Source: Acanthopleura granulata (Eukaryota > Mollusca > Polyplacophora > Chitonida > Chitonidae). From it: a stretch of DNA of 64,000 nucleotides. The stretch is taken from positions 29,774,265-29,838,264 of the forward strand of contig JABBOT010000002.1 in NCBI GenBank assembly GCA_016165875.1, in the 5' to 3' direction. Below the pieces are notes generated by a model. The model was not told where the DNA came from, ran no database searches, and saw nothing but the letters and a program-made list of their open reading frames with translations. Position 1 is the first letter of the stretch; each line of letters opens with the position of its first letter. A program made the position numbers and the translations under genes. Shown here one piece after another: positions 32,201 through 42,519 of this stretch.

Positions 32201-35200
32201 GTCTTGTTTCTGTATCATTTCTATAGTCCGTCGTATATATACCAAATGACCAACGGGAGCAGCGCCTCAACCCCTTATGCCCAAAACTGTAGCTAATGGA
32301 AATTTCCCTTGACCATTAAAGTTGGTTGTTCTGAAGTTTGGATCATTAGACCTGAGATACGGATATTTTGAGGTTGGCATAATGACGATTTTGCCAACAA
32401 AGGGGCCATGGGATACCTAAAAGCATTGCCTGTCTGACCTAATAGTTTAAAAGGTTGCAGTGATATCCTGCTGGGCTTCAATAATTCCTTCGAACAATCG
32501 AGTTTACAAGTAAAGATGACAGAACCAGAAATACACTTCCAGTCAAGTTAACCTTTACACAGTTACTTTCCTAACTTAGCGACTTGTCTATTACAGTTAC
32601 AGGAAGACGACTTCACAGGACGAAGGGACTATCATGTGTTGGCTTATATTACTGACCTCTCTGACCCAAGACTTATCGGACAATTACTGAAGCCTTACAA
32701 CAACATCAACATTGTCCTGGTGAATCCTAACCCTGCTTTCCTGTCAGCTGAGCGAGGACTTCCATGTATAAAGCTTGACAAAACCTTATCGGTAAGGCCT
32801 TTACTCCCAGATATAGTCCCTAGTCCATTTCCTAATATAATTTCTCGTTCTTTTGTTGTTGTAGGACTTGTAGGTGATATATTTAGTGGCATAAATCATT
32901 TGAATACGTATACAGTGCTTTGTCTTCGACTGGAGAAATGAATATGAGTGACTTAGATGTGTAAATACATGGGTGTAGCCATCATATTTCATGATTTTCA
33001 GGGGGCTTCACAATACATATATGTAAAGCATATTAATGTAGGGTTCAATTAAAATAAATGACATATTTTTTTTGTGAGCTTCAATGTGCCTTGCCAAAAT
33101 CAGTGTTTATATTACTGATGTTGTTTAATGTACAGGTCAACGGGTACTACTAATTAAATTGCTGTTTAAACCATTGTTTAAAACTGATTTTGAAAAGGAA
33201 ACACTGACATTACACCTCAATCAAAATTAATAAGTAGCTTCCTCAGGTTTTAGAAAGTCGACTTACGGAAGCCATGGGCAGAATGCTAACAGCACTTAAC
33301 CGCACTCCCAACTCCACCCTTATCAGTCAGTATGGACCTGTTTGCACAGAAAAGCAGCATCTACCATTTGAGCGAGGCAACCAACTCCTGAAGCATTTAA
33401 AGCTGGTAATAATGACTAAATAACAATTACCAACGCAAGAGGGCATTGAGATCTGGTAAAATACGGGGTTTCTCGACATAAAAAATGATATTGCCTGAAA
33501 ATATTTTTGTGATATTTGTGTATGATAATAGGTAATAGAAGAAATAGACAACTCTCTACTCTTCTCCATACATAAAATGAAAACGTTTCGGTTATATACT
33601 GACTTTCGAATTAAGTTGGATTCCTTTTACTGTGTAGCCCTTTAATAAATGATATTGTTCCTACCAAGCAGGAGCCAGTCGAGTTCAGTATATTTGAGAT
33701 ATCGTCATGTCATCATCGACGCCTGAAGCCCGTGGGAAACTGGTCTCAGAGGACAAGGCTGACTTTACGTCATACTGCTTTAACTCGCAGTCTTTTCTCT
33801 GATCACCTAGCCGACTTTCAGGGTATTATATTAAGGGTGGCGGTACACAGGGTATGTTATCACAGGAAGTTTACAATTTCATTGTAACTGCATATACAGT
33901 TTTACAATCCACAATCGTTCCATCTCCTCATGTAATTCACACCAGTTGGCAACGAGTGCTTATGCCCATGTTGAAAGGCACAGAATCTCTAGCACTAAAA
34001 TATGTTATCACCTTACCTCGCCGCAACCTCTTGCCATTATGTTTTGGTAATATCCATGAAAATAATAAAGTCAGCATGCTTGCTGAGTGTTATACTTTCA
34101 GATAGACCAATTCCTGTCAAATTGTAAAATTATATAAACAATGCATTATAAATAAGCATGAAATGTTCATTTCTGGATTCATTCCCCAAAAGAACTGTGT
34201 CCCAACGTATACTGTTGCTTTTTTTTCACCAGGACAACCACCCGTACGTGAGCCTCGCCAAGACCGGAAGCAGGCAATATCATGGTATTATAATAGACAT
34301 GCTTGACGGTTTGGCCAAACAGCTTAACTTCCGGTTTGTTTCAATATTCCATAACCTATTTCACTCGAAATATGAGAAGATTCCTAATGCAAAGTGTAAT
34401 GTTTCCTGTGGTGTAAAGTTTCAAGTGGTAAATTGATAAATTTCAACTCGTCTTGTTTTTATCTTATAAACTGTAAAGTAGTTCGTCGTTTGAGTGGCAG
34501 CACAATCTAGTGATCACTCTTTGAACTAAAAAGACGACTGACAATAACAAACTATATCACCACAATGTTGGTAACCAATGTAGGTTCCTCTGTAATGTTG
34601 TTTGTCAGTGTAGATACAACTACAAGGTTGTGCTTCAGTGTAGGTACCACTATTACAAATCACTGTAGGTGTCACTGCAATGTTGTTAGTCAACGTGGGC
34701 CCCACTACACTATTGGCCATCATTGTTATCCCCACTACAATGTTGTTACTCAAAGTGGGTCCCACTTCACTACTGGTTATCCGTGTAGGTCCCACAACAA
34801 TGTTGTTACCCACTTGGGCTCCACAGCACTATTGGTCATCAATTTAGGCACCACTAAAATGTTGTTACTCAACGTGGGTCTCACTTCACTACTGGTTATC
34901 AATGTAGGTCCCACTACAATGTTGTTACTCATTGTAGGTCCCAGTATAATGCTGGCCATCAATGTAGTTATTACTCAACGTACATTCTTCTACAATGCTG
35001 TGACTCATTGTAGGTCGCAATACAATGTTGCTAGCTACATATATACAGATATCATGTATGATATTGTTGTTCAGTACAATGATGCTCATCAGTGAAGGTA
35101 GCACGTACAACAATGTTCTTTATCAATGAAAGTCAAACTACAATGTTTTTCATCAATGCAGGGCTCACTACAATGTTGTCCATCAGTGTAGCTCCCACTA

Positions 35201-38200
35201 CAATGTTGGTCATCACTGAAGATCCCACTACAATGTTGTTTATGAGTGAAGGTCCCACTTCAATCATGTTCATCAGTATGGGTCCCACCACAATGTTGTT
35301 TGTGGTGTAGGTCCCACTAGAATGTTCATCTATGTAGATCCCACTACAATGTTGTTTTTTATTGTAGGTGCCACGACAACTTTGTTCATCAATGTTGATT
35401 CCGCTACAGTGTTTGTCATCAATGTAGATTCCACTACAGTATTTGTCATCAATGTTAATTCCACTACAGTGTTGTTTATCAATGTAGGTACGTACTGATC
35501 GGCTCAGTGGACGGAGAATATGGCGCAAAGCTAAATGACTCATGGTCTGGTATGATCGGCATGGTTATCAGAGGGGTAAGACGCTGTTTGTTTCCACACC
35601 TGACTGACGGTCGCTTATTGAAACCCTGTTTTACTTCTTCGGCTTAAGCTGTATATCAGCAGGTTTGTCAGCTTCTTGACAAAGGACACTGGTTTTACTA
35701 TTTTACCATTCACGTCAGATAAGTGAATTTTTCAGGACGGCGTTAATTAAAATTTCTTTTAAAATACTCCTGGTTTATTCCTATTTACGGTGACTCGGTT
35801 GGATGTACTTAATTGTGAGGGATATTGGAAAGAAATAATTTCCTTATCGATGTGATGTAGAGCGAGGGTAATAAACCAAGGGGATCACAAAACGTGGTAT
35901 GATATTAGATATTCGTAACGATCTACTTCCTGTCCATGTCGACACCTTTCATGTCCGATTGCCGGCTTTTCCTACTCATCCCATATGTCTGGGTTTGCCG
36001 AAGCAAAACCTTTTGATGGTAATTTCCTATATGGCTACACCATTTCCATAAAACATTCAGATCAGATGTTCTCTATATGTATGTTTACCGAGTTTTAGTG
36101 GGATTATGCTTGGACGTTACGATCGGTAATCTTCTGGAACACAACCAAAAGTTGTCCGCCGGTTGTCTTGGAAATTACTTTTAGCAGAAATTCAAATAGC
36201 AAACGATGTCTTTGTGATTTGTGTAACTTTCAAAATAAGTAAAGGTTACACTCTACCGATCTGAAAACTCAAATTTCATTTTAGCAACTTTGACCACATT
36301 GTGAAGTGAGTACACACGGAAGTTCAGGTCAAATGTTGCAAGTATCAAATGAGCGCAAGATTTCATCACTCGAGAACAGACCACTATTTGCTCGCTCGGT
36401 GTGTGAAACTAGAATACTGTTCACCAGCCAAAGTGTCTCGTTATACGTTATCGAACTATCGTATGGCTGTGTTGCTATTCTCTTCTTGCTCTGATATTTC
36501 AGGAGGTTGACCTAGCAGCCAGCCCCATAACAGTGACATCAGAAAGGTCAAAGGTGGTGGATTTCACCACGCCCTTCATGCAGGATACTTTAGGGATCAT
36601 CACACCGAAACCAGACCAAAGGTCAGACCTGTTTCAGCTGTTCAAACCATTTAGCCTGCAAGTCTGGTTATCGATGATTGGGCTCTTTCTGCTGGCCGTT
36701 GTCACGACTCTGTGTATCTGCGTAACCATCAATGGTCGAGAGCATTTATCCTGGCAGAGCAGGTGTCAGGAGCAGTCTATACAGGAAAACATTCTCCTTC
36801 TGGTCAGCGCCATTTGTCAGCAGGGTTTGTACATGAAAAGTCATTTACATTTGTCATCGGAGTAGGTACATTTAAAGCCTTTATATTTGTCAACAGTGTA
36901 AGTATTTACAAACACTTGACATTTGTCAACAGGGTAGGTACATGTATTGTCTTTACATTTGTCAATAGGGTGGGTACGTGTAAAGTCATCAGGGTAGATG
37001 CCTGCAAGATCTTTACATTCGCGAAGAGGGCAGATACATGCAAAGTCCTTGTACTTATTTACACGGTAGTACATGCGATGTTTTTCATTTGTCATCAGGA
37101 TAGGTACAACGTTATATATTAAACAACACAGTAGTCACCTGCAAACTCTAGATCCGTCAAAAGAATCCAACATACAAAGTCTCTGTACATGTCAGTAGGA
37201 TAGGTATATGTAAAGTCTTTACATCTGTCAATAAATCTAAGCGCCGTATCCGACATTCGCATACCACTCGCTTACCATGAAGGGGGTGTTCAAAGTCAAC
37301 AGTCGCTAGATCCATTTCCAAAACAATCACACAACAAAAGACTAGTTTCCAAAGGAATATGCACGAAATAAAACATTTCAATAGCAAATAAAGCTGGTAA
37401 CATGTAGAAGAGAAGCAGTGAATTGTTTTCTGTGGTGGGGGGGGGGGGGAGATAATCGATTTTCTAGGCATCAATTCAAATTCAACCTCGCAGTCAGTGG
37501 ATAATTTCCGGTCAAATGCATGTACAGGTATTTCCTGCGTGTTTTCATGGCAACTGTTCATAAAAGCATCTTGTCGATGTAATGAACATGAATTGCACCA
37601 TTGTCACTTTATCAGCTGTTGTATTTTGTCAAAGTAGCTTAAAGCCAGAATGTGTCATTCATTACTTCCCATTGTAACTCCAGGACCTACGTTTCACCCG
37701 AGCTCGATGTCCGCCAGGAGTTTCCTGACCTTCTGGTTTGTCATCGCTATCCTGATAACAGCGATGTACACGGCTCACCTAACGGCCGTGTTAACTGTGT
37801 CCAAACCTGTCAGCCCCATTAACACGCTAGAGCAGCTAGCCAATCAGAGGCAGCTCGGAATCCTTGTCAGCCAAGGGTCAAGTATGTGGGACATGTTCAA
37901 AGTAAGTACGGTGTATATAACGTAAACGTGTACCATCCAAAGTTCAGTGACTATAGATTAAAAGTGCCTGCAGAATAGGCGGTAGCCAGGAACAAAATAG
38001 TTACTGGTTCCAGTGAGGTTTGTCTCTATAGAACCTAAACTCGAAAGCGATATTCGTATGCCAGCCGTCAACCAAAAGGAGCGTTCCAAATGACTATTTG
38101 GAACACTGAATGCTTTGGCTGGTTGGTTATCATATCCACAAACCCTGTAAAAAATTTAGCTCAAGATCAGATAAACGTCGTATGATTTGTGATGGGTCGT

Positions 38201-41200
38201 CCTAGGCAACGGAACGGCTACACGCAACACTCTCGACTAGGGTTCACGGGCTGTCTGGGCGATTCTGATGACTAGAATTATAAATAGAAAGCTGGGATAT
38301 ACGATGTAATTGTCTTTTTCATTGTTTTTGTTTCATAAAGATTCATATGGCTTCTTCTTGATGACCCGTGTTTGACTCTTATCAAAGTCAGCGCCGCCAA
38401 ACATGGAGACCCCGTTGCGTACAGATGCGGCGAAGCGTCACGGAGAAAGAACTCTTACACTTGAACGACACATCTCATAAAGTGACAAGCTAGACCAGAC
38501 ATGACAACCCATCCAGTCACATTACACGTCAAGCAGACCAATCATGTTTCCTTGCTCTAAACCGCTCAGTGCTGAACGCTGAGTCAGACAGGAAGAAGTA
38601 CCAGTTGTACACACCCATAAAAGGGCGAAAACTCACTGGTTTTCTAAACAACTTGTTTTGTTGTCTAAACTTCTTTTCTTTTGTTTCAATAGTGGACAGA
38701 AGCAATTTTAAGCATCTACTGTCAGTAAAGAAGGTGATGTTATTTTTGGGAAGAGTCCACCATTAGTAAGAGAGTTGCGTGATTTGAAAATAGCGGTGTG
38801 CAAAGTTCTGATGTGGTCCCAGTGGGTGCGTCAGTTACATTTGTGTCAGTTGCGACGGTATGGTCCTTATTTTTCCCGCATGATGAGGTTATATCAATTA
38901 AGCATTACTCTGACGTCAGGGCACACCTGCTTTCTTCGCGTACAGCCTTGATACTTTGAGAACAGCGCAGGGCGATTAATGTAGGAGCTAAGCTGGGAAC
39001 ATGACCAATAATTCACAGAGCTAGGATCGAGGCTGAATCCCCGAATTTACGCAAGGGAGGCTGTAGTCTTCTGGCCACCATGTCAGTTCGCTCTTGGTGT
39101 AGGATGTGATTCTTAAAAGATACCTCGCGTTTTTATTTGTTTTATCTGTTTATCCCAACAGGGGGGTCGTTCACACCCCGCAATCCAGGGCGTCCAGATT
39201 GTATTGGGAATTTGACGCTAGATTTATGTATGATTAATAGGGGGCTTTCGAGTTCGAACTCTTTTTCCGCTACAGGTCAAAAAAGCATTGCTGTATCATG
39301 TGACTTGTCAAAAATGTTGAGCAACGTTTGTTGACTTTACTTTACTGATCACCCATCTCACCGTGTTCATGAGGTACAAATGACGTTTCTTTCCTTCAGC
39401 ACCTTCTTAAGTTCAGAAACCTTCAGCTCCTCAATTTTCATCATTTATACTGGTGTAAATATATTTTTGTGACACTTGTTTAGACACTCATATTACAGCA
39501 AATATAATCAGAAATAGTTGCCTAATATTTTTGTGACGTCACGTGGTACAGTAGCATTTTTCCTAACTTTAGCGATAAAAGAGTTCGGAGTCGAAATTCA
39601 CCAATTGCTACTAATGGAATGTGACAAGGTTTTTCTTGTATATTGTATCATACATTTAATTAAATCTCTCTGTATACGTATTTATATGAATTATCCGCAT
39701 TTCGGATGTCTTTCTCTGTCTTTCTCGTAGATGTCTGAAATGCCTCTTTTCAAGCACATTGGAGAGAAGATGCAGGCCTCTCCCTCTGCCGCTCAGGCCA
39801 TCGACAGTGTAAAAGCGGGCGGTTACAGCTATATTGGCGACTACTCCTTTCTCCGGCATGTCGCTGCAACAACTGGTGAAGTTTGGTTGGTGGAGGACAA
39901 GGTTATTGGCTTCTCAGTGGCATTTGCTATTCCCAAGCTTTCTCCATATAAACAGGCCTTGGATTTGAAGTAAGTCTAGTTATGGTTCTTGTATTCGAAA
40001 AAAAATTCTTTAATACTCTTGAATAGAACAGTTAAGCTGCAAACCATTTCGGATTCTCTGTGTACCAAACTGTAGTAATGCGTTCCTTGTAGGTACAGAG
40101 TAGACCACATCGGATTCTCCATGTACCAAACCGTGGTAATGCGTTCCATGTAGGTATAGTCCAGAATATCCGCAGCTTAGTTTTCAACCAAGATTTCAGG
40201 CACAGTAGAACAGAGTAAACGCGGTCTCTACCATAATAACCAAGGTCAGCTTTTTAAACTGACAAATATATTACAAATGGCATATGCATTTCATAGTTTC
40301 AGTTTCATAACCCATTGTTTCAAGAAGATAAGTTAGGTTAATCATAAGATGCCGCACTCCCGAATGATATCACATCACCGCTGGCATATGAGCTGATGGT
40401 TTACTACTGGGACTTGAGGTGCTGTTTCACCGCTAGTACATGAGGTGCTGCCTCACCGCTGTCACACGAGGTGCTGGTTCACTGCTAGCATATGAGGTGC
40501 TGGTTCATCGCTGGCACATGAGATGCTGGTTACGTGAAGTGCTAGATCACTGCTGGCACATGAAGTGCTGGCTCACCGCTGCCACCTGAGGTACTGGTTC
40601 AGTGCTGGCACATGAGGCGGCGGTTCAGTGCTGGTTCACCGCTACCATAGGAGGTGCTTGTTCAACGCTGGGATGTGAGGTGATGGTTTACTGCTGGCAT
40701 ATCAGGTGCTGATTCATCGCTGGCACACGAGGTGCTAGCTTAATGCTGACACATGAGGTGCTGATTCATTACTTGCACATGAGGTGCTGATTCATTACTT
40801 GCACATGAGGTGCTGGTTTACTACTTGCACATGAGGTGCTGGTTCACCGCTGGTACGCGAAGAGCTGGTTCACCGATGCACCCATGAGGTGCCGGCTTAA
40901 CGCTGGCACATGAGGTGCTGATTCATTACTTGCACATGAGGTGCTGGTTTACTACTGGCACATGAGGTGCTGGTTCACCTCTGGTACATGAGGTGCTAAT
41001 TCACCACTGGTACATCAGGTGCTGGCTCACCGTTTGCACATGAGGTGCTGGTTCACCGCTGGCACACGAGGTGCTGATTCATTACTTGCACATGAAGTGC
41101 TGGTTTACTACTGACACATGAAGTGCTGATTCACCGCTGGCACATGAGGTGCAGGTTCATCGCTGGCAGGTTGGGCGCAGGTTCACTGCTGATACGTGAG

Positions 41201-42373
41201 GTGCTGGTTCACTTGTGCTGTGCTGGGTTCACCGTTAGCACAAATGGTGCTGGTTCACCACAGGCATATGAGGTGCTGGTTCACTGCTCGCACATGAGGT
41301 TCTGGTTCCACTAAGGCACATGAGGCGCTGATTGAATCATGGCCGTGGGACTGAATTTCTAGATCCCCAAGCATTGTTCAAGGCTTTCTTGCTGATAGCT
41401 ATCAGTTGAGTGCGTTCTTTGAGGAGACGGATATACATTCGAAGTTCTTTCCATTATATATTGATAATGTAGTAGTGGACTTTGCTGCAGTGAGAGTGCA
41501 TTGAGGATGTAACTAACGTTATGATTGCATAAGTGTCAGTGGCCATATTGGTTATAGTTCGTTTTTTTTTTATATTTGGTATATGGATTCCAAGAGAGCA
41601 ACAGATCCATCCTGAAGATTTTGGTACCAAATGCAAAGAGAAAAGTTGTCTGACATAAAAAACAAGACTAAGTGGAAAAGAACACAGAACAGGTTTCTAG
41701 ATTTCCACATCACTAGTTCCATTCAGAACCATGTCACATCAGCGTCGTTTGATGAGGTGGGACGTTCCTTTTCCCCCACAAATATAACATCCCATTCGTT
41801 CAGTCTGCATTCTTTTTGAAGATAGCAATGAAACTAAGAGAATAAGAGAAAAATGACTTAACTGTTGCCACAGGCAATTCATGCTCATGTATTTCCTGTG
41901 ATTATTGATTGCGAACGTTTTCTTGTTGCTGACGCGAATTTAAGCTCATACACGTAGATATGTTAAAAGATGTTCTTGAAGTAGAAATGGAGGCAGCGTG
42001 TCCGATTCAAGATACGCTTGGCTACACTGCGGCCTTAGATCAAACGGTTTGGCCTACATGCGAGTTTCCCTTGTGTAAGATGTCAGTCAAATAAATGAAA
42101 GCTTTGTTTTTTGTTTTGTTTTTTTGTTTTGTTTGTTTTGTTTTTTCTCTATTTTCCAGAATTCAGAAAATGGTTGAATCTGGCCTTATTCTCCGGTGGG
42201 AAAGGAAATGGCGACATACTTTGTCGAACTGCACTACCTGTAATGCAGCAGGCTCCTTTAGCCTTGGTCTTGACAGGATGGTGGGAGGTATCATCGTTTA
42301 CTCGGGGTTCGTCACCACAGCCGCACTCGTATTGTTGGTAGAAAGAATATTCAATAAACTTACAAAAAAGTAA
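23149..42373 (+). CDS. Gene B: complete ionotropic glutamate receptor subunit, 13 exons
   Basis: Coding exons: 23149-23257, 30106-30264, 30935-31192, 31956-32116, 32597-32791, 33247-33405, 33672-33851, 34233-34333, 35488-35575, 36503-36824, 37684-37901, 39731-39969, 42160-42373. Total 2403 nt, 800 residues, open throughout, every intron GT..AG. Signal peptide about 1-27; amino-terminal LIVBP-like domain about 30-390; S1 about 395-520 with ligand Arg485; M1 about 523-545; pore loop ending CQQG with Gln576 at the Q/R site; M3 about 590-612 with MYTAHLTAV; S2 with Asp687 at the acidic ligand site; M4 about 770-790; about ten-residue tail. The first S2 Cys present in the A, C and D copies is absent here. 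The ATG at 23149 is chosen because it opens a signal peptide directly before a phase-1 donor shared with gene C. Minisatellites sit in three introns. Confidence 0.93.
23300..23640. repeat. Degenerate tandem repeat related (inverted) to 26236-26590
   Basis: Loose repeats around GGCTGTATTAAG and ACCTGTCCT at roughly 60-bp spacing. The reverse complements (CTTAATACAGC, AGGACAGGT) recur in the array at 26236-26590. Confidence 0.5.
23861..24400 (+). repeat. Large inverted-repeat arm, left
   Basis: About 500 bp whose reverse complement recurs at 29150-29640. Shared blocks include ATTTATGGAG, CATAAACATGATGC and GGAATT(T/C)GAGATCAAC. Divergence and small indels are visible. Confidence 0.75.
24545..24660 (+). 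repeat. Nested inverted-repeat arm, left
   Basis: Contains GCAGCCGTGTATGTGTTGCC and ATTGGAGGTATGTTA, both found reversed at 26585-26695. Confidence 0.7.
25630..25885 (+). repeat. SINE copy 4, flanked by ATCTTACT target duplication
   Basis: Forward copy from the GCGCGCTAT block to the (AAAT)n tail, 5'-truncated. ATCTTACT occurs at 25622-25629 and 25886-25893, consistent with retrotransposition. Confidence 0.85.
26236..26590. repeat. Minisatellite, unit about 60 bp
   Basis: Repeated blocks AAAACGCTTAATACAG and CCAGTTATCGAGGACAGGTTAT at roughly 60-bp steps, five to six diverged units. Confidence 0.65.
26585..26695 (-). repeat. Nested inverted-repeat arm, right
   Basis: Reverse complement of 24545-24660, bounding about 2.1 kb. 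Together they could be terminal inverted repeats of a non-autonomous DNA transposon. Confidence 0.7.
27001..27075. repeat. A/C-rich low-complexity tract
   Basis: Poly-A runs broken by poly-C, next to the LINE 3' end. Confidence 0.8.
27085..28815 (-). mobile_element. Non-LTR retrotransposon (LINE) fragment, reverse transcriptase deleted
   Basis: Reads right to left. A gag-like ORF1 from about 28815 to 28076 has three zinc knuckles: CCKCQAYGHISTSC, CPRCLGDHDFEHC and CVNCDSLGHSSAYLGC. Its C-terminal part lies at 27993-27745 after a frame change. Then an ORF2 start (MAFHLLHYNVRG near 27700) with the APE-type endonuclease block VIRLQETFLKP and GGVVILLKHG. At about 27300 the sequence jumps to a C-terminal tail (IPHLMFRCLRHTYP), so the reverse transcriptase is missing. 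Jockey-like architecture, dead. Confidence 0.75.
28076..28815 (-). pseudogene. LINE ORF1, gag-like protein with three CCHC knuckles
   Basis: Open for about 246 codons. An RNA-binding-fold-like N-terminal half precedes three Cys/His knuckles, the nucleocapsid-like part that binds element RNA. No upstream Met is certain. It ends at a stop near 28076, with its natural C-terminus continuing in another frame. Confidence 0.65.
29150..29640 (-). repeat. Large inverted-repeat arm, right
   Basis: Partner of 23861-24400, about 4.8 kb away. Either two inverted copies of a dispersed repeat or the ends of one large element into which the SINE and LINE inserted. Confidence 0.75.
29802..29947. repeat. Foldback (hairpin) element
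   Basis: Arms 29802-29856 and 29894-29947 are reverse complements over about 54 bp. The inner 24 bp (AGCAGACGAGAGTTGTCCAC and neighbours) pair perfectly. The loop is 37 nt. It is a small MITE-like foldback in intron 1 of gene B. Confidence 0.85.
30106..30264 (+). CDS. Gene B exon 2: amino-terminal domain start
   Basis: 159 nt, phase 1 to phase 1, after tttatcttttag. Encodes GLILSEDIPQDF and VVWIRLKSTG. Confidence 0.85.
30446..30540 (-). repeat. SINE copy 5, 3' fragment
   Basis: Begins TATTTATTTGATTGG and includes TATGCCGTACTCGAGAATAT. Followed by a CA/CACT microsatellite near 30586-30610. Confidence 0.7.
30935..31192 (+). CDS. Gene B exon 3: amino-terminal domain
   Basis: 258 nt, acceptor tttgaag, donor GTACAG. 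Contains VSAITETFQIPHLSVDLD, the helix-strand pair typical of LIVBP-like folds. Same length as exon 3 of gene C. Confidence 0.88.
31956..32116 (+). CDS. Gene B exon 4: amino-terminal domain
   Basis: 161 nt, phase 1 to 0, with RQSVIAQISLTGVRTVLVSL. Confidence 0.85.
32597..32791 (+). CDS. Gene B exon 5: amino-terminal domain
   Basis: 195 nt, phase 0 to 0, with YHVLAYITDLSDPRLIGQLL. No counterpart was found in pseudogene C. Confidence 0.85.
33247..33405 (+). CDS. Gene B exon 6: distal amino-terminal domain
   Basis: 159 nt, phase 0. It carries an N-glycosylation-type NST and ends LPFERGNQLLKHLKL. Confidence 0.87.
33672..33851 (+). CDS. Gene B exon 7: linker and first S1 strand
   Basis: 180 nt with NWSQRTRLTLRHT, ending GIILRVAVHR before GTATGT. 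Confidence 0.87.
34233..34333 (+). CDS. Gene B exon 8: S1 segment
   Basis: 101 nt with HPYVSLAKTGS and GIIIDMLDGLAKQLNF. Acceptor after a long T tract; donor GTTTGT. Confidence 0.9.
34555..35487. repeat. 30-bp minisatellite ending at the exon 9 acceptor
   Basis: About 31 units of a 30-bp repeat (consensus near GTAGGTCCCACTACAATGTTG plus TTTATCAAT). The last unit supplies ATCAATGTAG, the 3' splice site of exon 9. The period of ten codons keeps several frames open, so protein-like open frames here are repeat artefacts. Confidence 0.92.
35488..35575 (+). CDS. Gene B exon 9: S1 segment with WSGMIG
   Basis: 88 nt with YVLIGSVDGEYG and DSWSGMIGMVIRG. The length equals its gene A counterpart. Its acceptor lies in the minisatellite. 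Confidence 0.9.
36503..36824 (+). CDS. Gene B exon 10: end of S1, M1 and pore loop
   Basis: 322 nt with ERSKVVDFTTPF (Arg485), M1 and NILLLVSAICQQG. The donor is the weak GTTTGT. Confidence 0.93.
36805..37110. repeat. 36-bp minisatellite built from the exon 10 donor region
   Basis: About eight diverged units of roughly 36 bp. The first unit contains the last 13-14 exon bases and the donor (ATTTGTCAGCAGG|GTTTGTACATG). Later units repeat ATTTGTCAACAGGGTAGGTAC. Weak traces continue to about 37235. Confidence 0.88.
37684..37901 (+). CDS. Gene B exon 11: M3 and start of S2
   Basis: 218 nt with PTFHPSSMSARSF, MYTAHLTAVLTV and SQGSSMWDMF. Donor GTAAGT. Confidence 0.93.
37902..39730. other. Gene B intron 11
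   Basis: No repeat or RNA gene recognised; ordinary AT-rich intron. Confidence 0.55.
39731..39969 (+). CDS. Gene B exon 12: S2 lobe
   Basis: 239 nt, phase 0 to 2, with LFKHIGEKM, the acidic Asp in YIGDYS, and FAIPKLSPYKQALD. The first S2 Cys of the paralogues is replaced (AATTGEVW). Confidence 0.92.
40045..40165. repeat. Tandem duplication, about 70 bp
   Basis: Two copies of a block with CGGATTCTC(T/C)(G/A)TGTACCAAAC and AATGCGTTCC(T/A)TGTAGGTA in intron 12. Confidence 0.8.
40372..41335. repeat. 26-bp minisatellite in gene B intron 12
   Basis: About 37 units with consensus near TTCACCGCTGGCACATGAGG plus TGCTGG. Units vary by point changes and a few are broken. Confidence 0.93.
42160..42373 (+). 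CDS. Gene B terminal exon 13: end of S2, M4, stop
   Basis: 214 nt after a T-rich tract. IQKMVESGLILRWERKWRH, then NCTTCN with two Cys, M4 and TAA at 42371-42373. Confidence 0.93.
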
Positions 42374-42513
42374 CAACTGTACTGGGGCAATTTGGACTTA
42401 TAGAATGTACTACACAATCCCCAGAATACTTCAGTGTATCCTTTTTTGGCCTGCTTTCCAGCCTGCTTTATGGCCCTTGCTTGGTACGAGCTCGTAAGTC
42501 CATATAAACAATC

Positions 42514-42519
42514 AATAAA
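42514..42519 (+). promoter_or_regulatory. Polyadenylation signal of gene B
   Basis: AATAAA followed by GTC, 141 nt after the stop; same downstream context as gene A. Confidence 0.55.

Noticed and set aside
34526..35543. Long open frames on both strands through the 30-bp array
   Set aside because: The period is divisible by three, so repeats keep frames open. The region is intronic.
40372..41335. CRISPR-like spaced repeats
   Set aside because: Direct head-to-tail 26-bp units without unique spacers, in a eukaryotic intron: a minisatellite.
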